From JBLIOB01 sp047639575 (GTDB lineage Bacteria > Bacteroidota > Bacteroidia > Flavobacteriales_D > Parvicellaceae), in the NCBI GenBank assembly GCA_047639575.1, contig JBLIOB010000007.1, positions 1 through 39,579 of the forward strand: DNA of 39,579 bases, in the 5' to 3' direction. Made by a program: the position numbers and the translations under genes. Under the pieces are notes generated by a model. The model ran no database searches. It worked only from the letters and a program-made list of their open reading frames with translations, and had not been told where the DNA came from. Each line of letters begins with the position of its first letter. Within the stretch, counting starts at the first letter, position 1. This document shows, piece after piece, positions 8,328 through 16,018 of the stretch.

Positions 8328-10526
8328 TTAATTAGCCACTTCGCTCATAAATTTAATTCGAATTAATCGAATTTCTTCTTCACTATAATCGCCATCGAAT
8401 TCAACTATGGCATCATCAACAGAATCAGATTCCGCTTCTTCCATAAAGTAATCATAAACTTCACCTTGGGCATCTTCATCCATCATGTCGTCTATGTAGT
8501 AATTGATATTCACTTTAGTCCCTGAGGAAACGATGTGTTCAATTTCGGTAATTAGTTCGTTCAGCTTCTTCCCTTGCGATTGAGCAATATCTTCAAGAGG
8601 CAGTTTTCGGTCGATATTCATGATGATATTGACTTTTGATCCACTTTTTTTAACAATGGATTTCACAACTAAATCTTGCGGTCTTTCAATGTCATTCTCC
8701 TCAACGTACTTAGCAATCAACGCCATAAATGGCAAGCCATATCGCTTAGCTTTGCCAATGCCAACTCCAATTATTCCTTGAAGTTCTTCATCATTTATAG
8801 GATACTGAGTTGCCATGTCTTCCAAAGATGGGTCTTGGAAAATAACAAAAGGAGGTACTTTTTTCTGAGCGCTTATTTGTTTCCGAAGATCCTTTAGCAT
8901 TTTAAATAATTGGTCGTCTGCTGCGCCAGCATTACCTTTTTGGTTGACAATCAAATTTGGATCATCTGGCATTCCAGAATAATCATGTTCCTTATATAAC
9001 TCGAATTTTTTTGGGTTGAGCTTAAACTCATGACCAGCCTCGGTTAGTTGCAGTAGTCCGTAATTCTCTACGTCTTTAGTCAAAAACCCAGCAACAATTG
9101 ATTGTCTGATTGCTGCATTCCAAGTCGACTCCCCATGTTCTTTTCCAGTTCCGAACAATTCATGCTGGTCATGTTTGTAGGTTTTAACTTCACTAGTAAT
9201 GTTTCCAATAAGGAAGTCGTTAACATACTTTGCTTTATGCCGCTCTTTAATTTCCTCTATTGTTTTTAACAATAACCCGACAATCTCTTTCCCCTCGAAT
9301 TTCTCTCTTGGGTTTCTACAATTGTCGCACATTTCAGAACAATTCTCGTCATCAAAAACCTCCCCAAAATAATGCAGCACAAAGCGTCTTCTACAAATAC
9401 TCGTTTCTGCATAGGAGACCATTTCCAATAATAACTGTCGACCAATTTCTTGCTCAGCTACTGGTTTCCCGTGTAAGAATTTTTCTAATTTTTCAATGTC
9501 TTTGTAGCTGTAAAAGGCTACGCAATTTCCTTCGCCACCATCTCGCCCAGCTCTACCAGTTTCTTGATAATAAGATTCTAAACTTTTTGGAATATCATGA
9601 TGGATCACAAACCTAACGTCTGGCTTATCTATGCCCATCCCAAAAGCTATTGTAGCTACAATAACATCTACATCTTCCATCAAAAACATGTCTTGGTGTC
9701 TTGCCCTTGTCCCAGCATCCATGCCAGCGTGATACGCTAACGCTTTAATACCATTTACTTGAAGAACTTCGGCCAACTCTTCAACCTTTTTCCGACTTAA
9801 ACAATATAGAATTCCAGATTTCCCAGGGTGCTTTTTAACGTATTTGATAATTTCTTTTTGAACTTCTTTTTTTGGTCGAACTTCATAGTATAGGTTATCC
9901 CTATTAAAAGATTGCTGGAAAACCTTAGCATCCACCATTCCAAGGTTTTTTCGAATATCCTGAGCAACTTTTGGCGTTGCTGTTGCAGTTAGTGCTATAA
10001 TTGGAGCGATTTTAATATCTTCCATTATAGGTTTTAGCCTTCTATATTCTGGCCTAAAATCATGCCCCCATTCAGAAATACAATGTGCCTCATCAATGGC
10101 AAAGAAAGAAACGGTAACCGACTTTAAAAATTCAATATTCTCTCTTTTGGTAAGAGATTCAGGGGCAACGTATAAAAGTTTGGTAAGTCCGTTTTTCACG
10201 TCTTCCTTTACCTTCCCAATGTCTGTTTTAGAAAGAGAGGAATTCATGTAATGCGCAATAGAATCTCGGTCACTGACATGCCTAATTGCATCAACTTGAT
10301 TCTTCATTAAGGCTATTAGAGGAGATACGATAATCGCAACCCCTTCAGACATTAATGCGGGAAGCTGATAACACATGGATTTACCACCTCCAGTTGGCAT
10401 AATCACGAAAGTGTGATTTCCTGCCATTAAATTTTGAATAACGAGTTCTTGTTCTCCTTTGAAAGTGTCAAACCCGAAATATTTTTGTAATTCCTCTCTA
10501 AGTGATGCGGTTGTTGTTGCTAACAT
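8328..10526 (-). CDS. recQ: ATP-dependent DNA helicase RecQ
   Basis: A 732-residue superfamily 2 3'-5' helicase acting in recombination and replication-fork repair. Seen: Walker A PTGGGKSM (residues 44-51), DEAH (145-148), the aromatic-rich loop after it, and motif VI QETGRAGRDG (321-330). Four zinc-binding cysteines follow (C378, C396, C400, C403), then a winged-helix RQC region to about 510, an HRDC domain (about 535-612) and a C-terminal helical/HTH-like extension ending in an acidic tail. This is longer than E. coli RecQ (about 610 residues) because of the C-terminal extension, which I recall as common in Bacteroidota. It is convergent with the exported-protein gene and divergent from tatC across a 220-bp spacer. 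Confidence 0.95.
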   Translation of the reverse strand: MLATTTASLREELQKYFGFDTFKGEQELVIQNLMAGNHTFVIMPTGGGKSMCYQLPALMSEGVAIIVSPLIALMKNQVDAIRHVSDRDSIAHYMNSSLSKTDIGKVKEDVKNGLTKLLYVAPESLTKRENIEFLKSVTVSFFAIDEAHCISEWGHDFRPEYRRLKPIMEDIKIAPIIALTATATPKVAQDIRKNLGMVDAKVFQQSFNRDNLYYEVRPKKEVQKEIIKYVKKHPGKSGILYCLSRKKVEELAEVLQVNGIKALAYHAGMDAGTRARHQDMFLMEDVDVIVATIAFGMGIDKPDVRFVIHHDIPKSLESYYQETGRAGRDGGEGNCVAFYSYKDIEKLEKFLHGKPVAEQEIGRQLLLEMVSYAETSICRRRFVLHYFGEVFDDENCSEMCDNCRNPREKFEGKEIVGLLLKTIEEIKERHKAKYVNDFLIGNITSEVKTYKHDQHELFGTGKEHGESTWNAAIRQSIVAGFLTKDVENYGLLQLTEAGHEFKLNPKKFELYKEHDYSGMPDDPNLIVNQKGNAGAADDQLFKMLKDLRKQISAQKKVPPFVIFQDPSLEDMATQYPINDEELQGIIGVGIGKAKRYGLPFMALIAKYVEENDIERPQDLVVKSIVKKSGSKVNIIMNIDRKLPLEDIAQSQGKKLNELITEIEHIVSSGTKVNINYYIDDMMDEDAQGEVYDYFMEEAESDSVDDAIVEFDGDYSEEEIRLIRIKFMSEVAN

Positions 10527-10715
10527 TTACTACTTGCTAAATTGATAAAGTAATTAAGAATAGTTTTTCTAAAATTTCTAAGTGGCATTATCCTATTACT
10601 AATATAAATCAAAATGAAGTTAATTCCTATATTTTTAGATAGGTGGTGGATTTTTGTAGGCTACAATAATAAAAAGCGTTATTAACCGACATATTTTATC
10701 GATAAATTCTTTCAA

Positions 10716-10742
10716 TTGTGCACCTTAATTGTGCTACTTTTG
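10716..10742 (+). promoter_or_regulatory. Putative tatC promoter, TTG-N16-TACTTTTG
   Basis: TACTTTTG at 10735-10742 matches TAnnTTTG exactly; TTG at 10716-10718 is a candidate -33 element, with a spacer (16 bp) shorter than usual. The octamer AATTGTGC occurs twice here (10714-10721 and 10727-10734), 13 bp apart. The rest of the 10527-10728 spacer is AT-rich with no gene visible. The predicted start site lies close to the TTG start codon at 10750. Confidence 0.45.
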
Positions 10743-10749
10743 CTCCGAA

Positions 10750-11580
10750 TTGAGTGATCAAAGTCAAAATACGGAAGAACCAACGGCACAAATGTCCTTT
10801 TTAGGGCATTTGGAAGAACTAAGATGGAGGTTGGTTAGAAGTGCAGTAGCGATAATGTTAGTCGCTGTAGTTATTTTTATTTTCACGAAAGAAATTATTG
10901 AAAATCTTTATTTGGGGATGGTAAAGACTGATTTTATTTCATACCGAGTTATGTGTAAAATTGGAAGTTCAATCGGCTTGGAAGATTCCATGTGCGTGGA
11001 ACAAATTAAAGTGGAGAAATTTATCTATACAGAGCTTACAGGTCAGTTTAACTCTAATATGTATATTGCTATCGTAGGTGGATTTATCGTTGCATTCCCA
11101 TTTATTTTTTATCAAGTGTGGGGGTTCGTTAAACCAGCGCTGAAAGAAAGAGAATTATCAGTTTCGAAAGGAGTAATGTTCTGGGCGTCTTTACTCTTCT
11201 TCATGGGCGTACTATTCGGATATTTCCTTATTTCACCGTTATGTATCCAGTTTTTTGGGAATTATCAAATGACTCCTGAATTTCATACAACTCCAAAAGG
11301 TGGTTCGCTGATAAACTTAATAACTACTACTACGCTTCTATCTGGAATATTCTATGAATTGCCGGTTGTTATTTATATTGGTACCAAACTCGGGTTGTTG
11401 ACTCCAGAACTTCTTAAGAAGTATAGGAAGCATGCAATTGTCATCGTATTGGTAATGTCCGCCTTGATTACGCCTCCAGATGTGATTTCACAAATTATGG
11501 TAGCAATTCCTATCATGCTTCTCTACGAATCAGGAATTTATGTCTCTAAGTTGGTAATTAGACGAAAACTAGAAGCTTAG
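10750..11580 (+). CDS. tatC: Sec-independent protein translocase TatC
   Basis: 276 residues from a TTG start, giving MSDQSQ... before the conserved MSFLGHLEELRWRL block that opens TatC proteins; the first ATG (10792) would begin exactly at that block and leave almost no cytoplasmic tail. An upstream TTG at 10729 overlaps the putative promoter and is less likely. Six membrane helices can be traced, with the conserved FxxxFPFIFYQVWGFVKPAL region in the middle and the SALITPPDVISQ motif near the end. TatC is the twin-arginine signal receptor that exports folded proteins. No tatA/tatB lies in this window. It is followed after 27 bp by a DUF5686 protein gene and then lptB, so the three may form an envelope operon. 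Confidence 0.93.
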   Translation: MSDQSQNTEEPTAQMSFLGHLEELRWRLVRSAVAIMLVAVVIFIFTKEIIENLYLGMVKTDFISYRVMCKIGSSIGLEDSMCVEQIKVEKFIYTELTGQFNSNMYIAIVGGFIVAFPFIFYQVWGFVKPALKERELSVSKGVMFWASLLFFMGVLFGYFLISPLCIQFFGNYQMTPEFHTTPKGGSLINLITTTTLLSGIFYELPVVIYIGTKLGLLTPELLKKYRKHAIVIVLVMSALITPPDVISQIMVAIPIMLLYESGIYVSKLVIRRKLEA

Positions 11581-11586
11581 CGTTCT

Positions 11587-11594
11587 TATCTTTA
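11587..11594 (+). promoter_or_regulatory. Putative -7 box TATCTTTA before DUF5686 gene
   Basis: TATCTTTA lies in the 27-bp gap between the tatC stop and the ATG at 11608 and matches the octamer seen before other genes in this window. It could give the DUF5686-lptB pair its own promoter. No -33 TTG is seen at the right distance. Confidence 0.3.
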
Positions 11595-11607
11595 GTAAAT
11601 TTACTTC

Positions 11608-14079
11608 ATGCGGCAAAAGCTGTACGTGTTGGTTTTGTTTTTGGTTTGCTCGAGTGCATTATTTGCACAAAAGACCAAGGTCTACGGTGTGGTCACAGAT
11701 TCTACGTTTGGAGATCCGCTACCCGGTGTTATTATTAAGTTCAAAGGGACTAAAGTTGGTACAACGGCTGACATGGAAGGTAATTATGTGCTAGAGTCCT
11801 ATTACGGAACCGATACACTTGAGATTTCCTATCCAACATTTATTACCCAGTATTTTAGGATTGAAAAAGATAAAAGTCAAGAGATTAATGCAGTTTTAAT
11901 AGAACAAGTAGAAGGATTACCTCCAATTACCATAATTCCAACAAAAAGAGAAAACCCTGCTCATCCTATAATGAGGCAGGTGATAGCTAATAAGAAGATT
12001 AACAATCGAGAAAAATTAAGTACATATGAGTATGAAGTTTACAATAAGATTGAGCTGGACTTAAATAATATTGACTCAAGTTTTACTGATAAAAGATGGT
12101 TTAGAAAATTTGATTTCATATTTGATAATATTGATACAACAGAACGTAAAGATTACTTGCCAATCTTTATGACTGAATCACTATCTGATTATTATTTTCA
12201 AAAAGAGCCAAAAAAAAATAAAGAAGTAATTAAAGCAAATCGGGTTTCTGGAATCAACAATGAAAGTGTTTCTCAGTTTACCGGAGATATGTATCAGCAG
12301 ATAAATATTTACGATAATCATGTTCCAGTTTTTGGTAAGAACTTCATAAGCCCAATAGCGAATAACGGTTTCGCTCATTATAAATACTACTTATTAGACT
12401 CTATTGATGTTGACGGATACTGGTGCTATCATATTCGTTATCTCCCAAAACGGGTGGGAGAGCTTACGTTTTACGGAGATCTGTATGTGCATGATACAAC
12501 CTATGCTATTCGTAGGATCGAAGGGAATATTGCGGCAGATGCAAATATCAATTTTGTCCAGGATCTGAAAGTGACGCAAGAGTTTTCCCAAGTTGAAGAT
12601 GAAGTTTGGATGTTAACGAAAGACGAACTTTGGGTTGATTTCTATTTACTGGATGGTGAAATGGGCTTCTATGGCCGAAAAAACACTTCGTATTCAGACT
12701 TCAAGATAAATCAGCCGAGACCCGCAGAGTTTTATTCAGGTCCAGATAATATAATTGTGCTTGAAGATGCGGCAAACAAGGCAGACTCGTTCTGGGTGGA
12801 AAACAGGCATGATACACTTACAACTAATCAAAAAGGTGTATTCGAAATGATGGACACGCTTGGAAATCTTCCCATTATTAGAACTTATATAAATATGATT
12901 TCCACTTTAATTGGTGGCTGGAAAGTTATTGGTCCCATCGAAATAGGCCCTTATTCGTCAATTTATAGTTTTAATGAGGTCGAAGGAAATCGATTTAGTT
13001 TAGGAATAAGATCTAGTAATGCTTTTAGTAAAATGATTGAACTATCGGCTTACGGGGCATACGGTGTGCGAGATCAAGCATGGAAATATGGGTTTGGAAC
13101 TAGGTTTTTTATAACCAAAAGCCCTAGAAGGATGGTTCATATGGTCTATAAAAATGACATTGAGCAACTCGGACTAAGCCAAAATGCATTTAGGAGTGAT
13201 AATGTACTGTCGTCCTTTTTAAGAAGAAACCCGTTGAACAAATTGTCTAATATTGAGGAGTATAGATTCTCTTATACCAGAGAATGGTTTGAAGGATTGG
13301 AGACTACGTTGCTCTTGAGAAGATCTCAATTTGGGCCTTTAGGTATAATACCAACGTTTCAGTTCAATGAAGAACCTTTTTTAAACGATGGAAACTCGAT
13401 TACTGCCTCGGAAGTGACGTTTAGAGCTAGATGGGCGCATAAAGAAAAATACATTTCTGGAGAGTTTGATCGAGTTAGTTTAGGTACAAAAAAGCCAATC
13501 ATTACTGTTCAATATACGTATGGAATGAAAGGAGTTCTTGGAAGTGATTATGAATATCATAAAGCAATATTCGGATGGCAACATAAGATTCCTATGGGGA
13601 TTTTTGGTAACATGAAGTACCGAATTGAGGTCGGGAAAATATGGGGATCATTACCATACCCTTTATTGGAGATTCACGCAGGAAACGAGACTTGGACTTA
13701 TAATGACTTTTCCTTTAATATGATGAACATAGTAGAATTCATAAGTGATGAATATATTAGCGCTTCAGTAGAGCATCATTTTGATGGCTTGCTGCTTAAC
13801 AAAATTCCTTTATTGCGAAAGTTAAAATGGAGGGAAGTGGCAACATTGAAAGCGATCTATGGCAGACTGAATAATAAACATTTGAATGAAATGCAGTTAC
13901 CGTTTTTCAGTTCTACTCTTAGAGAAAAACCATATGCGGAAGCATCAATCGGGGTGGAGAACATTTTCAAAGTCATCAGATTAGAAGCATTATGGAGAAT
14001 GTCGTATTGGGACAATACTTATCCAGGAATTGACGTTTTTAAATTTGGTATTAGAGGTAAATTTCAAATTGATTTTTAA
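11608..14079 (+). CDS. DUF5686 / carboxypeptidase-like regulatory domain outer-membrane protein
   Basis: An 823-residue exported protein. It begins with a signal peptide (MRQKLYVLVLFLVCSSALFAQ), followed by a CarboxypepD_reg-like beta-sandwich (about residues 23-105, VYGVVTDSTFGDPLPGVIIKFKG with GTTADMEGNY), then a long DUF5686-type region and a beta-rich C-terminal half ending in Phe (GKFQIDF), as in outer-membrane barrels. DUF5686 proteins are widespread in Bacteroidota outer membranes; the function is unknown. It overlaps lptB by one base (TAATG), so the two are probably translationally coupled. This may hint at a role near LPS export, which is an inference from context only. There is no TonB-dependent-receptor plug. 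Confidence 0.85.
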   Translation: MRQKLYVLVLFLVCSSALFAQKTKVYGVVTDSTFGDPLPGVIIKFKGTKVGTTADMEGNYVLESYYGTDTLEISYPTFITQYFRIEKDKSQEINAVLIEQVEGLPPITIIPTKRENPAHPIMRQVIANKKINNREKLSTYEYEVYNKIELDLNNIDSSFTDKRWFRKFDFIFDNIDTTERKDYLPIFMTESLSDYYFQKEPKKNKEVIKANRVSGINNESVSQFTGDMYQQINIYDNHVPVFGKNFISPIANNGFAHYKYYLLDSIDVDGYWCYHIRYLPKRVGELTFYGDLYVHDTTYAIRRIEGNIAADANINFVQDLKVTQEFSQVEDEVWMLTKDELWVDFYLLDGEMGFYGRKNTSYSDFKINQPRPAEFYSGPDNIIVLEDAANKADSFWVENRHDTLTTNQKGVFEMMDTLGNLPIIRTYINMISTLIGGWKVIGPIEIGPYSSIYSFNEVEGNRFSLGIRSSNAFSKMIELSAYGAYGVRDQAWKYGFGTRFFITKSPRRMVHMVYKNDIEQLGLSQNAFRSDNVLSSFLRRNPLNKLSNIEEYRFSYTREWFEGLETTLLLRRSQFGPLGIIPTFQFNEEPFLNDGNSITASEVTFRARWAHKEKYISGEFDRVSLGTKKPIITVQYTYGMKGVLGSDYEYHKAIFGWQHKIPMGIFGNMKYRIEVGKIWGSLPYPLLEIHAGNETWTYNDFSFNMMNIVEFISDEYISASVEHHFDGLLLNKIPLLRKLKWREVATLKAIYGRLNNKHLNEMQLPFFSSTLREKPYAEASIGVENIFKVIRLEALWRMSYWDNTYPGIDVFKFGIRGKFQIDF

Positions 14080-14858
14080 TGAGCACGCTTAAGATTGAGA
14101 AAATATGTAAGTCCTATAAAGGCAGAAAAGTGGTGCAGGAAGTTTCTGTAGAAGTAAGCCAAGGAGAAATTGTTGGGCTACTAGGGCCTAATGGAGCCGG
14201 AAAAAGCACATCATTCTATATAGTAGTAGGGTTAGTTAAGCCAGAAAGTGGTAAGGTGTTTCTTGACGACAAAGATATTACGTCTATACCGATGTATAAG
14301 CGTGCAAAGATGGGGATTGGTTACTTGCCACAAGAAGTTTCGGTATTTAGAAAATTAACAGTTGAAGATAATATTAAGGCCATTCTGCAAGGGACCAAAA
14401 AATCCAAAAAAGAACAGAAGCTGAGATTAGAGGAGCTGCTCGAAGAATTCAGTCTAAACCATGTTCGAAAAAACAAAGGTCAGAATTTATCAGGAGGGGA
14501 AAAGAGGAGGACAGAAATTGCTAGGGCGCTAGCCGTTGACCCTGATTTTATATTACTAGATGAACCGTTTGCAGGGGTAGATCCAATAGCGGTTGAAGAT
14601 ATTCAACGGATCGTTTTTCAGTTAAAGAAAAAGAATATTGGGATATTAATTACAGATCATAATGTCCAGGAAACATTGTCTATTACAGATCGCACATACC
14701 TACTTTTCGAAGGCAAAATATTAAGGTCTGGAACCGCGGAAGAATTGGCTGCCGATCCAGTGGTTAGAAAAGTTTACTTAGGCCAAAACTTTGAATTGCG
14801 AAAACGCAGTAATCTAGAAATGGAAGAAGATCAAACTTCAGAAAGCTCGAACGAGTAG
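14079..14858 (+). CDS. lptB: LPS export ABC transporter ATP-binding protein LptB
   Basis: A 259-residue ABC ATPase. Seen: Walker A GPNGAGKS (36-43), Q-loop at YLPQE (Gln85), signature LSGGE (137-141), Walker B ILLDEP (158-163) and the H-loop in LITDHN. The KRRTEIARAL and DEPFAGVDPIAVEDIQ stretches are typical of LptB, the motor that extracts LPS from the inner membrane with LptF/LptG; those partners are not in the window. The acidic C-terminal tail (EMEEDQTSESSNE) is an extension beyond the core. It starts by TAATG overlap with the DUF5686 gene. Its last 28 bp overlap, tail to tail, with the end of purS on the opposite strand. Confidence 0.93.
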   Translation: MSTLKIEKICKSYKGRKVVQEVSVEVSQGEIVGLLGPNGAGKSTSFYIVVGLVKPESGKVFLDDKDITSIPMYKRAKMGIGYLPQEVSVFRKLTVEDNIKAILQGTKKSKKEQKLRLEELLEEFSLNHVRKNKGQNLSGGEKRRTEIARALAVDPDFILLDEPFAGVDPIAVEDIQRIVFQLKKKNIGILITDHNVQETLSITDRTYLLFEGKILRSGTAEELAADPVVRKVYLGQNFELRKRSNLEMEEDQTSESSNE

Positions 14859-15082
14859 CTTTCCATAATTTCATTGCAAAGCATTTTCTTACATGCATCT
14901 TCAACTTTACCGTTGGCAGTATCAGCAGAATCGGCCTCTACAACCAATGTTATGTGTTTTCCAATTCTAACGTTAGAAATCGCTTCTAATCCGATGTTTG
15001 ACAAACTTTGAGTAACTGCTTTTCCTTGTGGGTCTAAAATGGCCTCAAGTGGCATTACGTCTATCTCAGCTTTGAATTTCAT
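14831..15082 (-). CDS. purS: Phosphoribosylformylglycinamidine synthase subunit PurS
   Basis: 83 residues matching the PurS family along its length: MKFKAEIDVMPL, LDPQGKAV, a central SNVRIGKHITLVVEA strand and a C-terminal CKKMLCNEIMESYSFEL. PurS is the small partner of PurL and PurQ in the fourth step of purine synthesis (FGAR to FGAM). Neither partner is in the window. Its start lies inside the 3' end of the upstream pssA (17-bp overlap), implying co-transcription and coupling with phospholipid genes, an odd pairing by function. Its own 3' end overlaps lptB by 28 bp on the other strand. Recognition is from sequence pattern only, but the match is good. Confidence 0.85.
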   Translation of the reverse strand: MKFKAEIDVMPLEAILDPQGKAVTQSLSNIGLEAISNVRIGKHITLVVEADSADTANGKVEDACKKMLCNEIMESYSFELSEV

Positions 15083-15959
15083 TTTTCTTTCTAAATAAGT
15101 TATTAATCATTGAAACAATGATGTACAAAAGTATGATTATTGGAGCAGCAATGAATATGTTTTTTATTAACAATGCCCCTAAAATGCTCAACAGAACAAC
15201 AACCATAAAAAGGTACCGTACTTCATTTCCTTTCCAGCCCATAGATTTGAATTTGAAGGAGAACATTCGAATAGGGACGACTAACATAAGTGACATGATA
15301 GCCGATAGCGCGACCATGTAAATTTTAAAATCAACCTTCATGCCTTCTGAAATAAACCCAGTTTTACTCAATCCCCAAACTCCTATGCCCTCGTTTGGCC
15401 AATTTAAAATTGGAATAAAGAAGATAATTAAACCTGCAAAAAACAGCGCATTTGCGGGGGTTGCAAGGCCTTTGAATTCTGTTTCTTGGCTTTCATCAAT
15501 ATTGAATTTAGCAAGTCTAATTGCTGAAAAGACTGGGATGATTAAACTTAAATACGGCAAGTAATTAAGGAGTAATGGTGTTGACCCTTCCTCAAGGTTT
15601 ATCCACAAAGAGTCCTTGCTAGCAATAGGAAGGAAGCTCGAAGGCAGATATTCATTCCCAATATTCATTGGCCAATCTAAACCTTGTAAATAAGGATGAG
15701 ATAGTGTGAAATAAACAAGTAATCCTGGAGCTACTCCAAACGTTACCATATCCGCCAGTGAATCTAACTGTTTGCCTAATTCAGATTGAACTTTAAGTGC
15801 TCTTGCTGCTAATCCATCGCCAAAGTCGAACGCGGCTCCTATGAAAATCATATATGCGGACCAAAGTAGATGCCCTTCAGCTGCGAAGATGATACTTAAG
15901 CAACCACACAATAAATTACAAGATGTTAGCGTATTCGGTATGTGTTTGGCTAGGCTCAT
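15066..15959 (-). CDS. pssA: CDP-diacylglycerol-serine O-phosphatidyltransferase (copy 1)
   Basis: 297 residues, with about seven to eight membrane segments. It has the full CDP-alcohol phosphotransferase motif: D45, D48-G49, A52-R53, G62, D66, D70. The enzyme makes phosphatidylserine from CDP-diacylglycerol and serine, the precursor of phosphatidylethanolamine. The later PIRMFSFKFKSM segment is typical of this bacterial PssA subclass. It has an extra loop of about 50 residues at 85-135 between membrane helices. It lies second in a minus-strand operon: pssA copy 2, 59 bp gap, this gene, then purS overlapping by 17 bp. Codons for residues 15-66 are identical to copy 2 at every base. This is the standard-length copy and is probably the functional one. 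Confidence 0.88.
   Translation of the reverse strand: MSLAKHIPNTLTSCNLLCGCLSIIFAAEGHLLWSAYMIFIGAAFDFGDGLAARALKVQSELGKQLDSLADMVTFGVAPGLLVYFTLSHPYLQGLDWPMNIGNEYLPSSFLPIASKDSLWINLEEGSTPLLLNYLPYLSLIIPVFSAIRLAKFNIDESQETEFKGLATPANALFFAGLIIFFIPILNWPNEGIGVWGLSKTGFISEGMKVDFKIYMVALSAIMSLMLVVPIRMFSFKFKSMGWKGNEVRYLFMVVVLLSILGALLIKNIFIAAPIIILLYIIVSMINNLFRKKNEIQS
15759..15919 (-). repeat. 161-bp identical tract, pssA copy 1
   Basis: This stretch is identical base for base to 16937-17097 in the neighbouring pssA gene. It encodes residues 15-66, including motif residues D45, D48, G49, A52, R53, G62 and D66. The next 35 bp (15724-15758) differ at only 4 positions; outside this the genes diverge strongly. This is best explained by recent gene conversion between tandem paralogues. 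Confidence 0.9.
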
Positions 15960-16018
15960 AATAAGTCAAGCGCAAAGTACGTGGAATTAGTTAATGAGAA
16001 TGAAACACCTTAAAAAGA

